A DNA stretch of 64,000 bases from Methylobacterium sp. Leaf108 (GCF_001423265.1 NZ_LMND01000034.1:103510-167509); one strand, 5' to 3'. Shown: positions 49,374-60,232, numbered from the stretch's first letter. Numbers and translations are program-made. Notes: a model not told the origin generated them from the sequence alone.

Positions 49374-49721
49374 ATGCCGGCGCTGTGGCTCGCCTTCCTC
49401 AATTCCTGGCGCGGCCTGCGTCACGGTGCCCGTACCGAACGGGCGATCCGCCTCGAACTGGCGCTGCTCGCCGCCGGGCTGCCCCTGGCCTGCCTCGTCG
49501 GCGAGACCTGGTGGACCCGGCTCGCCCTGGTGGCGAGCCTGCTCCTCATGCTGGCGGCGGAATTCCTCAACACGGCCGTCGAGAAGCTGTGCGACCACCT
49601 GCATCCGTCCCACCATCCGGCGATCGGGACGGTCAAGGATCTGGCCTCCGCCGGTGCCTTCCTCGCTCAGATCGTCGTCGCCCTGGTCTGGCTCGCGGGC
49701 GTGGCGACGCGGATCGGCTGA
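49374..49721 (+). CDS. dgkA: Diacylglycerol kinase
   Basis: 115 residues with three TM helices (about 28-45, 48-66, 92-112). The active-site motif EFLNTAVEKLCD and KDLASAGAF match DgkA. It phosphorylates diacylglycerol with ATP, recycling lipid left from membrane glycan synthesis. It starts 6 bp after the AbrB-family stop, so the two are likely in one operon. Confidence 0.94.
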   Translation: MPALWLAFLNSWRGLRHGARTERAIRLELALLAAGLPLACLVGETWWTRLALVASLLLMLAAEFLNTAVEKLCDHLHPSHHPAIGTVKDLASAGAFLAQIVVALVWLAGVATRIG

Positions 49722-49823
49722 GCAGCGCGACCTCACGGCCGTCTCGCTTCTCGCCGTCCCGGCGCCTATGTCGGTGGGCGCGGCGACCGCATCGGCCTCC
49801 GCACGTCCCGGAATACCAGAGCC

Positions 49824-51362
<1,539 letters not shown>

Positions 51363-51406
51363 TCGTCGGTTCCGGGGCTCAAGATTCTCGCCTCCGACCT
51401 TGAGTC

Positions 51407-51434
51407 CGCCGGGCGTCATCGCCGCCGCCCGGCG
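51407..51434. terminator. Hairpin after ilvA
   Basis: 9-bp perfect stem CGCCGGGCG / CGCCCGGCG with a 10-base loop, 45 bp after the ilvA stop. A second inverted repeat CTCAAG / CTTGAG lies just before it (51378-51404). No T-run, so termination is only likely. Confidence 0.4.
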
Positions 51435-51574
51435 TCGAACCGTCGCTCGAACGATTTGCCCGCCGCCGGGCGATACTGGCCACGATCGGGGATCGGCACC
51501 TGAGACCTGTCCCTGACCAAACCTTAACCCTTGGCGGCGTATCACGGCTGGCTTCAGACCTGTGCGACGAGCCG

Positions 51575-53725
51575 ATGCCGATGTTCTCCAGCCTCAACGC
51601 CCGCCTTCCCGCCATCACCGTCGGCCTGGCGCTCCTCAGCGCGGCCACCATGGGCACGGTGAGCTGGTATTCGGCCAAGGCCGGTCTCGTGGCGGCCGCC
51701 AACGACCGGCTGGAGTTCGCGGCCACGACGAAGAAGACGAGCCTGGAACTCATCGGCAACCGCGCGGTCGGCGACCTCGCCACGGTGGCCGCGAACCCGC
51801 AGGTGTCGGGCAACGTCCAGGACCTCGTCGAGGCCCTCGATCCCGGCAAGCCCGGCTATGCCGAACTGGTCAAGGCCTTCACCGGCCCTGCCACGGCCGG
51901 CGAGCGCATGGCCGTGGAGGGCGCCGGCACCATGTACGGCCGGCGCCACGCCAAGGTGCAGGAGGCCGGGCGGCGCCTGCTCAAACGGCCGGGCTACGCC
52001 GATCTTCTCTTCGTCGATGAGGCCGGGCGCATCGTCTACACCACGACGAAGGGCGCCGACTTCTCCCGCTCGCTCGCCGAACCCGAGATGACGGGAACGG
52101 GCCTTTCCAAGCTGGTCGAGCGCCTCAGGACGGCCGATCCGGAGGCGACCCTGTTCCAGGACTTCGCACCCTACCCGGCCGACAAGGGCCCTTCCGCCTT
52201 CCTCGGCCGCTCCGTTCAGCGCCGGGCCAATGTCGCCATGGGAACCGGCCAGGAGGCCACGCGCATCGGCTTCCTTGTCCTGCGCCTCGACCCCACCCTG
52301 TTCAAGGACGCCCTGTCCGACCGGACCGGGCTCGGCAGGACGGGCCAGATCATGGCCGTCGGCGAGGACGGCCTCCTGCGCAGCGACCCGCCGCTGGCCT
52401 CCTCCAGGCTGGCCGGTTCGCCCGTCGCCACCCTCGGCTTGCCGACCGCGGCCCTGGCGAGCCCGGTGCCGTTCTCCTACGGGACCGGGGCCGAGACCCG
52501 CATGGCCGCCTCCTCCAGGCTGTCGCTCCTCGGCGCACCCTGGACGCTGGTCGCCGAGCAGTCCGAGGACGAGGCGCTCCACGCGGTCGCGAACCTGACG
52601 CAGACCCTCGCGATGTCGGCCCTGCCCGTCCTCCTCCTCACGGCGCTGGCGGGCCTGTTCTTCGCCCGGACCATCGTGCGGCCGCTCGGCGCGCTCAACG
52701 ACGCCCTCAAGGCGCTGGCCCGGCGCGAGCCCCTGTCCGATGTCGCCGGGAGCCGCCGGGCCGACGAGATCGGCGACATCGCCCGCTCCGTCGTCATCAT
52801 CCGCGACATCTCCCTGGAGGATGCCGCCCTGCAGCTCCAGACGACCGAGGCCTCGCGGATGCGGCAGGAGAGCGAGCGCCGCGCCATGCTGGCCGACCTC
52901 GCCGACCGCTTCGAGCATTCGGTGGGCTCCATCGTGACCAGCGTCTCGCAGGCGGCCGGCGGCCTCCAGGCCGCCTCGGGCACGATGAACGCCGCCGTCG
53001 AGGATACCGCCCGCCGCTCGAACTCCGTGGCGGTCACGGCCCACGAGACCGCGGGCAACGTCAATGCGGTCGCGGCCGCCGCCGAGGAGCTCGGCGCCAC
53101 GGTCCAGGAGATCGGCCGTCAGGTCGAGCAGGCCGCGGAGATGTCGCGCACCAGCGTCGGGCAGGCGAACCAGACCGCCCAGACCATGCGCGACCTCTCG
53201 GCCGCGGCGACCCGGATCGGCGACGTCGTCGGCATGGTCTCCCAGATCGCCTCGCAGACCAACCTGCTCGCCCTCAACGCCACCATCGAGGCGGCCCGCG
53301 CCGGCGAGGCCGGGCGCGGCTTCGCGGTGGTGGCCGCCGAGGTCAAGAATCTCGCCGAGCAGACCACCCGTGCCACCGCCGAGATCGGACAGCAGGTCGA
53401 TGCGATCCAGGCCGCCACCGGCGGGGCGGCGGGCGCCATCCAGGGTATCGTCGCCCGGATCGAGAGCATGAGCGCGGTCACCACCAGCATCGCCGCCGCG
53501 GTGGAGGAGCAGGGCCTGACCACGCGGGAGATCGTGCGCAACATGGGCCAGGCCTCCTCCGGCACCGCCGGGATGAGCGCAGACATCGAGGAGGTCGCGC
53601 GCGCCGCCGCCGATGCCGGCGCCTCCACGGCCCAGGTGATGCAGGCCTCCGACGACCTCTCGCGCCAGTCCGACCGGCTCCGCGCCGAGGTCGGGCAGTT
53701 CCTGTCGACGGTCCGCGCCGCCTGA
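51575..53725 (+). CDS. Methyl-accepting chemotaxis protein
   Basis: 716 residues. TM1 near 10-32, a large periplasmic sensing domain (about 35-340; a Cache-like fold is possible), TM2 at about 346-366, HAMP (about 367-420) and a cytoplasmic signalling domain (about 430-716) with the hairpin tip VVGMVSQIASQTNLLALNATIEAARAGEAGRGFAVVA in pieces around 545-590. It passes ligand signals to CheA/CheW. The ligand is unknown. A TTAACC half CtrA site lies about 50 bp upstream. Confidence 0.95.
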   Translation: MPMFSSLNARLPAITVGLALLSAATMGTVSWYSAKAGLVAAANDRLEFAATTKKTSLELIGNRAVGDLATVAANPQVSGNVQDLVEALDPGKPGYAELVKAFTGPATAGERMAVEGAGTMYGRRHAKVQEAGRRLLKRPGYADLLFVDEAGRIVYTTTKGADFSRSLAEPEMTGTGLSKLVERLRTADPEATLFQDFAPYPADKGPSAFLGRSVQRRANVAMGTGQEATRIGFLVLRLDPTLFKDALSDRTGLGRTGQIMAVGEDGLLRSDPPLASSRLAGSPVATLGLPTAALASPVPFSYGTGAETRMAASSRLSLLGAPWTLVAEQSEDEALHAVANLTQTLAMSALPVLLLTALAGLFFARTIVRPLGALNDALKALARREPLSDVAGSRRADEIGDIARSVVIIRDISLEDAALQLQTTEASRMRQESERRAMLADLADRFEHSVGSIVTSVSQAAGGLQAASGTMNAAVEDTARRSNSVAVTAHETAGNVNAVAAAAEELGATVQEIGRQVEQAAEMSRTSVGQANQTAQTMRDLSAAATRIGDVVGMVSQIASQTNLLALNATIEAARAGEAGRGFAVVAAEVKNLAEQTTRATAEIGQQVDAIQAATGGAAGAIQGIVARIESMSAVTTSIAAAVEEQGLTTREIVRNMGQASSGTAGMSADIEEVARAAADAGASTAQVMQASDDLSRQSDRLRAEVGQFLSTVRAA

Positions 53726-53817
53726 GCACCGCAACAGGCACGACGGGGAGGACGCCTCAGGGTTGACGCGGGGCGCCCGCCACGTCCAATGCGCCCTCCC
53801 CCGGGGAGCCCCGCGTG

Positions 53818-54711
53818 ATGCCGCCGTTGCTAGCCATGCCGTTCCCGGCCATCGACCCCGTGGCGGTGGCGATCGGGCCGATCACCATCAAGTGGTACGC
53901 CCTCGCCTACATCGTCGGCCTCCTGGGCGGCTGGTTCTATGCCCGTCGCCTCGTTGCCAAGAGGGGCCTCTGGGGCGGCCTCAGCCGCCCGAGCCTGACC
54001 GACATCGACGACCTCATCGTGTGGGTGGCACTGGGCGTCGTTCTCGGCGGACGCCTCGGCTACGTGCTGTTCTACAATCTGCCCCTCTACCTCGACGATC
54101 CGATGGAGATCTTCGCCATCCGCAACGGCGGCATGTCGTTCCACGGGGGCTTCGCCGGAGCGGTGCTGGCAATGCTTCTCTTCGCCAGACGCCGCGGCAT
54201 TCGCGCCTTCGCCCTGTTCGACCTGGCCGCGGTGGTGGTGCCGATCGGGCTGTTCTTCGGGCGGATCGCCAACTTCGTGAACGGGGAGCTGTGGGGGCGG
54301 ATCGCGCCGGATTTCGCCTATGCCGTCGTGTTTCCCTCCGGTGGCCCCCTGCCGCGACACCCGAGCCAGCTCTACGAGGCCGCCACCGAGGGCGCCCTGC
54401 TGTTCCTCGTGATGGCGTTTTGCGCCTATCGCTTCGGGTTCCGGCGGCCCGGTCTCCAGAGCGGGATCTTCGTCCTGGGCTACGCCGTGGCGCGCACCCT
54501 GTGCGAGTTCTTCCGCGAGCCGGACCGCCAGCTCGGCTATCTGTTCGGATCGCAGGTCTCGTTCCTCGGCGGCGGCATCACCATGGGCATGGTGCTGTGC
54601 ATACCGATGGCGCTCGTCGGCATCGTCGCCATCGTCATGGCCCTGCGCGGCGTCACCCGCCCGCGCGAGACCGGCGAGGGGTCGATGCGGCCTGACGGCG
54701 TGGCCAGGTGA
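53818..54711 (+). CDS. lgt: Prolipoprotein diacylglyceryl transferase
   Basis: 297 residues with seven TM helices. Family motifs are complete: RNGGMSFHGG, the Lgt signature GRIANFVNGELWGR and RHPSQLYEA near 180. It transfers a diacylglyceryl group from phosphatidylglycerol to the lipobox cysteine of prelipoproteins. ATG 53818 preferred over an overlapping GTG at 53815. The stop overlaps the next start (GTGA). Confidence 0.96.
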   Translation: MPPLLAMPFPAIDPVAVAIGPITIKWYALAYIVGLLGGWFYARRLVAKRGLWGGLSRPSLTDIDDLIVWVALGVVLGGRLGYVLFYNLPLYLDDPMEIFAIRNGGMSFHGGFAGAVLAMLLFARRRGIRAFALFDLAAVVVPIGLFFGRIANFVNGELWGRIAPDFAYAVVFPSGGPLPRHPSQLYEAATEGALLFLVMAFCAYRFGFRRPGLQSGIFVLGYAVARTLCEFFREPDRQLGYLFGSQVSFLGGGITMGMVLCIPMALVGIVAIVMALRGVTRPRETGEGSMRPDGVAR

Positions 54712-55802
54712 CGACGCCGCTCCTGGCCGAGCTGCGCGACGAGATCGCCGCCGCCGGGCCGATCGGGCTCGACCGCTACATGGCGCTCTGCCTGTCCCAC
54801 CCCGTCCACGGCTACTACCGCACCCGCGACCCCCTCGGGGCGCGGGGCGATTTCGTCACCGCGCCCGAGATCAGCCAGATGTTCGGCGAGCTCATCGGGC
54901 TGTGGATCGCGTCCGTCGGCGCGATGACGGCGGCCACCGCCCCCCTCGCGATCGTCGAACTCGGGCCCGGCCGCGGGACCCTGATGGCCGATGCGCTGCG
55001 CGCGTTGCGCCGGGTCGCCCCCGACGCGGCGGTCGACCTTCACCTCGTCGAGACCAGCCCGACCCTGAGGGCGATCCAGGCGACATGCCTCCATGCCCAT
55101 GCACCGACCTGGCACGAGAGCGTCGAGACCCTGCCCGAAGGCCCGGCCATCGTCGTCGCCAACGAGTTCTTCGATGCCCTGCCGGTGCGCCAGTTCCAAC
55201 GGACCGAGCGCGGCTGGTGCGAGCGGCTCGTGGGTCTCGATGCGGCCGGCACCGGGCTCGCCTTCGGGCTCGCCGCCGAGCCAGACCCTCGCTTGACCGC
55301 GGCCGCGCCCGTCGGTGTCGTCCTCACCCTGCCCGGCGCCGCCCTCGACGTCGTCCGGCACCTGTCCGCCGCGCGGGTGCGGGGCGGCGGCGCGGTGCTC
55401 GTGATCGACTACGGCCATGCCCGCCCCGGCTTCGGCGACTCGTTCCAGGCGGTCTCCGGGCACCGCTTCGTCGATCCGCTTCGAGATCCGGGAGAGGCCG
55501 ACCTGACGACCCACGTCGATTTCGCCGCCCTGGCGGCCGCGGCCGCCGGCGAGGGGGCCGCCGTCCATGCGGCGATCGACCAGCGCGACTTCCTCTTCGC
55601 CCTCGGGCTCCGCGCGAGGGCCGACCGCCTCAAGCTCCGGGCGACCCCGGCGCAGGCCGAGGCGATCGAGGCGGCCGTCATGCGCCTCACCGAGGCCGGC
55701 CGCACCGGCATGGGGCGCCTGTTCAAGGCCATGGCGTTCGGACATCCGGCCCTCGGGCCCCTGCCTGGCTTTCCCTCTCCGCCGGATTCCGCTCAGCCGT
55801 AG
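54708..55802 (+). CDS. MidA/NDUFAF7-type SAM-dependent methyltransferase
   Basis: 364 residues, GTG start overlapping lgt by four bases. Family signatures: GPIGLDRYMALCLSHPVHGYY, FVTAPEISQMFGEL, the SAM motif VELGPGRGTLMADALRA and ANEFFDALPVRQF. The mitochondrial relative NDUFAF7 methylates an arginine in complex I; a similar role in NDH-1 assembly is inferred. The 3' end overlaps the convergent metallopeptidase gene by 10 bp. Confidence 0.92.
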   Translation: MTTPLLAELRDEIAAAGPIGLDRYMALCLSHPVHGYYRTRDPLGARGDFVTAPEISQMFGELIGLWIASVGAMTAATAPLAIVELGPGRGTLMADALRALRRVAPDAAVDLHLVETSPTLRAIQATCLHAHAPTWHESVETLPEGPAIVVANEFFDALPVRQFQRTERGWCERLVGLDAAGTGLAFGLAAEPDPRLTAAAPVGVVLTLPGAALDVVRHLSAARVRGGGAVLVIDYGHARPGFGDSFQAVSGHRFVDPLRDPGEADLTTHVDFAALAAAAAGEGAAVHAAIDQRDFLFALGLRARADRLKLRATPAQAEAIEAAVMRLTEAGRTGMGRLFKAMAFGHPALGPLPGFPSPPDSAQP

Positions 55803-56533
55803 CGGTGCAGCGCCGTGCCGTGGCGCTTGAGCCAGGCCTCGGCCTCCTCGACGTGAGGGCAGAGGTCGTTCAGCAGCGCCCAGAACCGGGACGAGTGGTT
55901 CATCTCGCGCAGGTGCGCCATCTCGTGGGCTACGAGGTAATCGAGCACCACGGGCGGCGCGAGGATCAGCCGCCAGGAGAAGTTGAGGTCGCCCGCCGCC
56001 GTGCAGGAACCCCAGCGGCTGCGGGTGTCGCGCACGGTGAGCCGGCGCGGCGCCTGGCCGAGGGCGGCCGCATAGGCCGCGACCGCCACGTTCAGGTCCT
56101 TGCGGACCTCGCGGTCGAGGAAGTCGCGGACCCGCCGACCCACATGCGGCGCCTCGCACGAGACGGCGATGGCCGGCTCGTCCTCGATCAGGATGGCCGC
56201 GGTGGCGGCACTGCGGGTGCCGCGATGCACGATCCGGTGCGGGACGCCGCGCAGGGGCAGCATGGCACCGGCCTCCAGGGCGACGCGTTCGGGAACCTTG
56301 GCGAGCCGAAGCGCGATCCAGTCGCGGTGGCTGGCGGCGAACTTCTGCGCCGTAGCGATGGCGGTCCTGGCCGGCAGCGTCATCACCACCTCGCCGGTGG
56401 CGTGGCTGACGCGCAGGGTCAACCGGCGAGCGGAGGCGCGCCGGCGCAGGGCGATGCGCAGGGCCGCATCCTCGTGCTGGATCTCGATGTGGTCCGGGTC
56501 GGGAGCCGGCGGGCGTCGGAACGGGAGTCGCAT
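55793..56533 (-). CDS. YgjP-like M48-type metallopeptidase (DUF45)
   Basis: 246 residues from ATG 56533. The zinc site HEMAH (203-207) is followed by H213 in MNHSSRFW, the family pattern HExxH-x5-H-SxxFW. RDTRSRWGSCTAAGDLNFSWRL is also typical. No signal peptide. This SprT-like family is widespread with unclear substrates. It is divergent from regB and overlaps the methyltransferase gene at its 3' end. Confidence 0.92.
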   Translation of the reverse strand: MRLPFRRPPAPDPDHIEIQHEDAALRIALRRRASARRLTLRVSHATGEVVMTLPARTAIATAQKFAASHRDWIALRLAKVPERVALEAGAMLPLRGVPHRIVHRGTRSAATAAILIEDEPAIAVSCEAPHVGRRVRDFLDREVRKDLNVAVAAYAAALGQAPRRLTVRDTRSRWGSCTAAGDLNFSWRLILAPPVVLDYLVAHEMAHLREMNHSSRFWALLNDLCPHVEEAEAWLKRHGTALHRYG

Positions 56534-56777
56534 GGGGCCGGCTTGGAGTCCCTCACAGATCTCCCGATCGCCGGGAGGTTCCTCCCCGTGCACGACGGTG
56601 CGACCGGAGTCTCGTGAGAGACTCTTAACCGTCCGGAAAGGCCGCTTCCATCGCGCCGGCGACAGGGAAGCCTCATTCTCCCGCCTCGCCGGGGCGCATG
56701 CGGCGCGGCCCTGCTTCACCGAAACACCGACCGCGAGGCTTTACGGAACACCGGCCGGCGCTATCGTCTTCTTCGAC

Positions 56778-58178
56778 ATGACGGACATGAGTTCCAGCGG
56801 TTTTTCCCGCAACGCGCGCCACCTGCGGCTCGACACCTTCGTGCGCCTGCGGTGGCTGGCGATCACCGGGCAGAGCGCCGCCGTCGTCGGGGCCCAATTC
56901 GGGCTGGGCCTTCCGCTGCCGTTCGGGTGGTGCTTCCTCGTCATCGCGGCCTCGTCGTGGCTCAACCTCGCCCTGCGCATCCGCTTTCCGGCGAGCTACC
57001 GCCTCAGCGACGATTCGGCGGCGCTTCTGCTCGCCTTCGACATCATCCAGCTCGCGGCCCTCCTGTTCCTGACGGGCGGCCTACAAAACCCGTTCTCCCT
57101 GCTGTTCCTGGCGCCGGTGCTCATCTCGGCCACCGCCCTGCCGCCCGAGCGCACTTTGGCCCTCGGGCTGCTGGCGGTGGGCCTGGCGACCCTGCTCGCC
57201 CTGGTCCACCGTCCCCTGCCCTGGTTCAGCGACGGCCGCCTCGAACTGCCGTTCCTCTACGTCTCGGGGGTTTGGACCGCGATCCTGCTCGGCACGGCGT
57301 TCACCGGGGTCTACGCCTGGAAGGTCTCCGAGGAGACGCGCCAGCTCGCCCAGGCGCTGGCCGCTACCGAACTCGTCCTCGCCCGCGAGCAGCACCTCTC
57401 GCAGCTCGACGGACTGGCGGCGGCGGCGGCCCACGAACTCGGCACGCCGCTGGGGACCATCATGGTCGTCACCCGCGAACTGACCCGTCAGCTCGGCGCC
57501 TCCGCCTCGCCATCGGTGCAGGAGGATTTGGCGCTCCTGCGCGATCAGGTCGATCGCTGCCGTGGCATCCTGTCGAAGCTCACGTCCCTCGACGGCGACG
57601 AGGGCGGCTTCCTCCAGACCGTGAGCCTGCGCCACCTCGTCGAAGAGCTGGTGGCACCCCAGCGCGCCATGGGCATCGCCCTCGACGTGACCACCGAAGG
57701 CGAGGGGCCGGAGCCGGTCTGCCGCCGCAACCCCGGCATCATGTTCGGGCTCGCCAACATCGTCGACAACGCCATCGACTTTGCGCAGACACGGGTCGCG
57801 ATCGAGGCTCGCTGGACCTACGACAAGGTCTCCCTCGAGATCCGCGACGACGGACCCGGCTTCTCGAGCGAAGTCCTGCTCCGGGCGGGCGAACCCTACG
57901 TGACCACCCGCAGCCGCGACAAATCGCGCGAGGGCAGCGAGGCCGGTGCCGGGCTCGGCCTCGGGCTGTTCATCGCCAAGACGCTGATCGAGCGATCCGG
58001 CGCCCAGCTTCTCCTGTCGAACCTGTCGAGCCACGATGCGGCCGGCCAACCGAGGACGGGGGCGATGGTGCGGATTTCCTGGGCGCGCCATATCTTCGAG
58101 CGCGATACGGTTGCGCACAATGAATTTGGCGCGGTTCAGCATTCACCCCTGATCGAACGCGGAGCGGCGCCTATATAA
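56778..58178 (+). CDS. regB: Redox sensor histidine kinase RegB/ActS
   Basis: 466 residues. Six TM helices (about 22-205) include the quinone-box GGLQNPF (100-106). The cytoplasmic part has phospho-acceptor H219 (AAAHELGTPLG), redox-active C261 (DQVDRCRGIL), N-box (NIVDNAIDFA) and G-boxes (DDGPGF, GAGLGLGLFIAKTL). All match RegB, where Cys oxidation and quinone binding switch off the kinase. It is followed by its regulator regA. RegB/RegA-type systems control terminal oxidases and energy metabolism in other alphaproteobacteria. Confidence 0.95.
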   Translation: MTDMSSSGFSRNARHLRLDTFVRLRWLAITGQSAAVVGAQFGLGLPLPFGWCFLVIAASSWLNLALRIRFPASYRLSDDSAALLLAFDIIQLAALLFLTGGLQNPFSLLFLAPVLISATALPPERTLALGLLAVGLATLLALVHRPLPWFSDGRLELPFLYVSGVWTAILLGTAFTGVYAWKVSEETRQLAQALAATELVLAREQHLSQLDGLAAAAAHELGTPLGTIMVVTRELTRQLGASASPSVQEDLALLRDQVDRCRGILSKLTSLDGDEGGFLQTVSLRHLVEELVAPQRAMGIALDVTTEGEGPEPVCRRNPGIMFGLANIVDNAIDFAQTRVAIEARWTYDKVSLEIRDDGPGFSSEVLLRAGEPYVTTRSRDKSREGSEAGAGLGLGLFIAKTLIERSGAQLLLSNLSSHDAAGQPRTGAMVRISWARHIFERDTVAHNEFGAVQHSPLIERGAAPI

Positions 58179-58215
58179 AGGTCTCGTGACCAGTTGGAAT
58201 GTGGAGGAGCGTCAG

Positions 58216-58812
58216 ATGCTGACGCAAGGTGGAATGCCGAGCGCCGATCCGGTGACATTGGCCGAGAACGATCCTTTGGCTGCTTTTTCCGATCGCAGCC
58301 TGCTCATCGTAGACGACGACAAGCCTTTCTCGACCCGGCTCGCTCGGGCGATGGAGTTGCGCGGTTACCATGTCCAGGTCGCCGAAAGCGTGGCCGAGGG
58401 CGTCGCCGCCGTCGACGCGCGGGCGCCGGCCTTCGCCGTGATCGACATGCGCCTCGGCGACGGTAACGGCCTGGACGTGATCGCGCGGCTGAAGGACCTA
58501 CGGCCCGACGCACGCGGCGTGATCCTGACCGGCTACGGCAACATCGCCACCGCCGTGACTGCGGTCAAACTCGGTGCGTTCGATTATCTCGCCAAACCGG
58601 CCGATGCGGACGAGATCCATGGGACGCTCATGGCGCAGCCCGGCGAGCGGGCCGACCCTCCGGAGAACCCGATGTCGGCCGACCGGGTGCGCTGGGAACA
58701 CATCCAGCGCGTCTACGAATTGTGCGGCCGCAACGTGTCGGAAACCGCGCGGCGTCTCAACATGCACCGGCGTACGCTCCAGCGCATCCTGGCCAAGCGC
58801 GCGCCGCGATGA
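58216..58812 (+). CDS. regA: Response regulator RegA/ActR
   Basis: 198 residues from ATG 58216, chosen because GGAGGAG lies seven bases upstream; a GTG at 58186 is an alternative. Receiver domain with D77 (FAVIDMRL), T105 and K127 (LAKPAD), then a proline linker and a C-terminal Fis-type helix-turn-helix (NVSETARRLNMHRRTLQRIL). That layout is specific to the RegA/ActR/PrrA family. It starts 37 bp after regB. Confidence 0.95.
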   Translation: MLTQGGMPSADPVTLAENDPLAAFSDRSLLIVDDDKPFSTRLARAMELRGYHVQVAESVAEGVAAVDARAPAFAVIDMRLGDGNGLDVIARLKDLRPDARGVILTGYGNIATAVTAVKLGAFDYLAKPADADEIHGTLMAQPGERADPPENPMSADRVRWEHIQRVYELCGRNVSETARRLNMHRRTLQRILAKRAPR

Positions 58813-58825
58813 CCCAAGGGCGACC

Positions 58826-58848
58826 GGGTCCGGCGTTGCGCCGGGCCC
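58826..58848 (+). terminator. Hairpin after regA
   Basis: 10-bp stem GGGTCCGGCG / CGCCGGGCCC (one G-U) with loop TTG, 14 bp after the regA stop. There is no T-run, so a terminator role is plausible but not certain. Confidence 0.45.
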
Positions 58849-58925
58849 GTGCCGTGCGATAAGCCGACCCGGAGCGAAGAACCCTTCGGGAGGCTTCGTC
58901 AGTGTCTGCCGAGGAACGTTGAGCC

Positions 58926-59159
58926 GTGAACACGCGCAATCTGATCACGATCGTCAGCATGATGGTGCTGGTCGGAACCGAAGTCTTCGCCGTGGCGATC
59001 GCGTCCGGCTGGGCGCTGGCGGGCCTCCTCGATCTCGGTGACCGCGTCGGGCATGTGTTGATGGTGCTGTTTAGCCTGGTGGCCGTTTGGATCATGGTCC
59101 AGTTGTGGCGCCGCGCCACCTCGATCGAGCCGATCCGGACAGCCCGCCCGTCCCACTGA
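58926..59159 (+). CDS. Small inner-membrane protein with two TM helices
   Basis: 77 residues, GTG start. Two hydrophobic helices (about 6-35 and 43-62) joined by a short loop (DLGDRVGH), then a basic tail (WRRATSIEPIRTARPSH). No family recognised; such small proteins occur in Methylobacterium genomes. It lies between regA and purS on the same strand. Confidence 0.6.
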   Translation: MNTRNLITIVSMMVLVGTEVFAVAIASGWALAGLLDLGDRVGHVLMVLFSLVAVWIMVQLWRRATSIEPIRTARPSH

Positions 59160-59250
59160 CGCTGCCGCCCCGGTGCGGCACTCGCGTTGCCAGGCGCAGG
59201 GTTCTTGACTATCGGCAGGGCAGCTTCCCTCACGGGGCTCGACCCCCTGC

Positions 59251-59278
59251 CCATGAAAGCCCGCCCATGAAAGCCCGC
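59251..59278 (+). repeat. 14-bp tandem duplication over the purS start
   Basis: CCATGAAAGCCCGC occurs twice in tandem (59251-59264 and 59265-59278). The first copy has its own ATG (59253), which reads M-K-A-R-P and stops at TGA 59268-59270, overlapping the purS ATG (59267) in ATGA. Confidence 0.85.
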
Positions 59279-59506
59279 ATCGTCGTCACCCTGAAGACCG
59301 GCGTCCTCGATCCGCAGGGCAAGGCGATCGAGGCGGCCCTGTCGTCGTTCGGACTCGAAGGCATCGGCGGGGTACGCCAGGGCAAGGTCTTCGATATCGA
59401 GCTCGCGGGGACGGATCGCGCCGCCGCCGAGGCGACCCTGCGGCAGGCGTGCGAGAAGCTTTTGGCCAACACCGTGGTCGAAGACTACGCGATCGAGATC
59501 GTTTGA
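59267..59506 (+). CDS. purS: Phosphoribosylformylglycinamidine synthase subunit PurS
   Basis: 79 residues, usual PurS size. KARIVVTLKTGVLDPQGKAIE and IGGVRQGKVFDIEL are typical. It bridges PurQ and PurL in the multisubunit FGAM synthase of purine synthesis. The start follows a duplicated start-like segment, and the stop overlaps purQ (TGATG). purL is not adjacent. Confidence 0.95.
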   Translation: MKARIVVTLKTGVLDPQGKAIEAALSSFGLEGIGGVRQGKVFDIELAGTDRAAAEATLRQACEKLLANTVVEDYAIEIV

Positions 59507-60186
59507 TGCGCGCCGCGATCGTCGTCTTTCCCGGCTCCAATCGCGAGGCGGACGTGGCGCGGGCCCTGCGCCTCGCCGGAGCCGATGTCGTCACCGTCTG
59601 GCACACCGAGACGACGCTTCCGCCAGGAACCGACCTCGCCGTGCTCCCGGGCGGGTTCTCCTATGGAGACTACCTGCGTTGCGGCGCCATCGCCGGCCGC
59701 GCGGCGGCGATGGACGCGGTGCGCGACCATGCGGCACGCGGCGGCCTCGTCCTCGGCATCTGCAACGGCTTCCAGATCCTGTGCGAATCCGGCCTGCTGC
59801 CGGGAGTGCTGATGCGCAACGTCGACCGGCGCTTCATCTGCCATCGCCAGCTGCTGCGCGTCGAGCGGGCCGATACCCGCTTCACCTCGGCCTATGCCAA
59901 GGATCAGGTGATCGACGTCTGCGTCGCGCACGGCGAAGGCAACTACTTCGCCGACCCCGAGACGATCGCGCGGGTGGAGGGCGAGGGGCGGGTTGCGTTC
60001 CGCTATTGCGACGCCACGGGCGCGCTCAGCGTCGATGCCAACCGCAACGGCTCGCTCAACTCCATCGCCGGCATCTACTCGGAGAATTTCAACGTGCTCG
60101 GGCTGATGCCGCACCCGGAGAACTTCGTCGAGGATCTCGTCGGCGGCACCGACGGGCGCGGCCTGTTCGCGAGCCTCGCCGCCTGA
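59506..60186 (+). CDS. purQ: Phosphoribosylformylglycinamidine synthase subunit PurQ
   Basis: 226 residues. Class I glutamine amidotransferase with nucleophile C86 (LGICNGFQIL) and catalytic H203/E205 (MPHPENF). It supplies ammonia from glutamine to PurL for FGAM formation. ATG 59506 overlaps the purS TGA, so expression is coupled. Confidence 0.96.
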   Translation: MRAAIVVFPGSNREADVARALRLAGADVVTVWHTETTLPPGTDLAVLPGGFSYGDYLRCGAIAGRAAAMDAVRDHAARGGLVLGICNGFQILCESGLLPGVLMRNVDRRFICHRQLLRVERADTRFTSAYAKDQVIDVCVAHGEGNYFADPETIARVEGEGRVAFRYCDATGALSVDANRNGSLNSIAGIYSENFNVLGLMPHPENFVEDLVGGTDGRGLFASLAA

Positions 60187-60194
60187 CCGGCGAC

Positions 60195-60225
60195 CGCGAG
60201 GCCCGGGTCGAGCCCAGGCCTCGCG
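60195..60225. terminator. GC-rich hairpin between convergent purQ and ettA
   Basis: 9-bp stem CGCGAGGCC / GGCCTCGCG with an inner GGG/CCC pairing and a small loop. No T-run on either side. It separates two convergent stops and probably ends both transcripts. Confidence 0.5.
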
Positions 60226-60232
60226 ACTGTCC

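Noticed and set aside
51554..53734. Long open frame opposite the chemoreceptor gene
   Set aside because: Antisense shadow; the chemoreceptor frame has a complete signalling hairpin.
56745..56767. EcfG promoter before regB
   Set aside because: GGAAC is present but the CGTT-like element is at the wrong spacing and mismatched.
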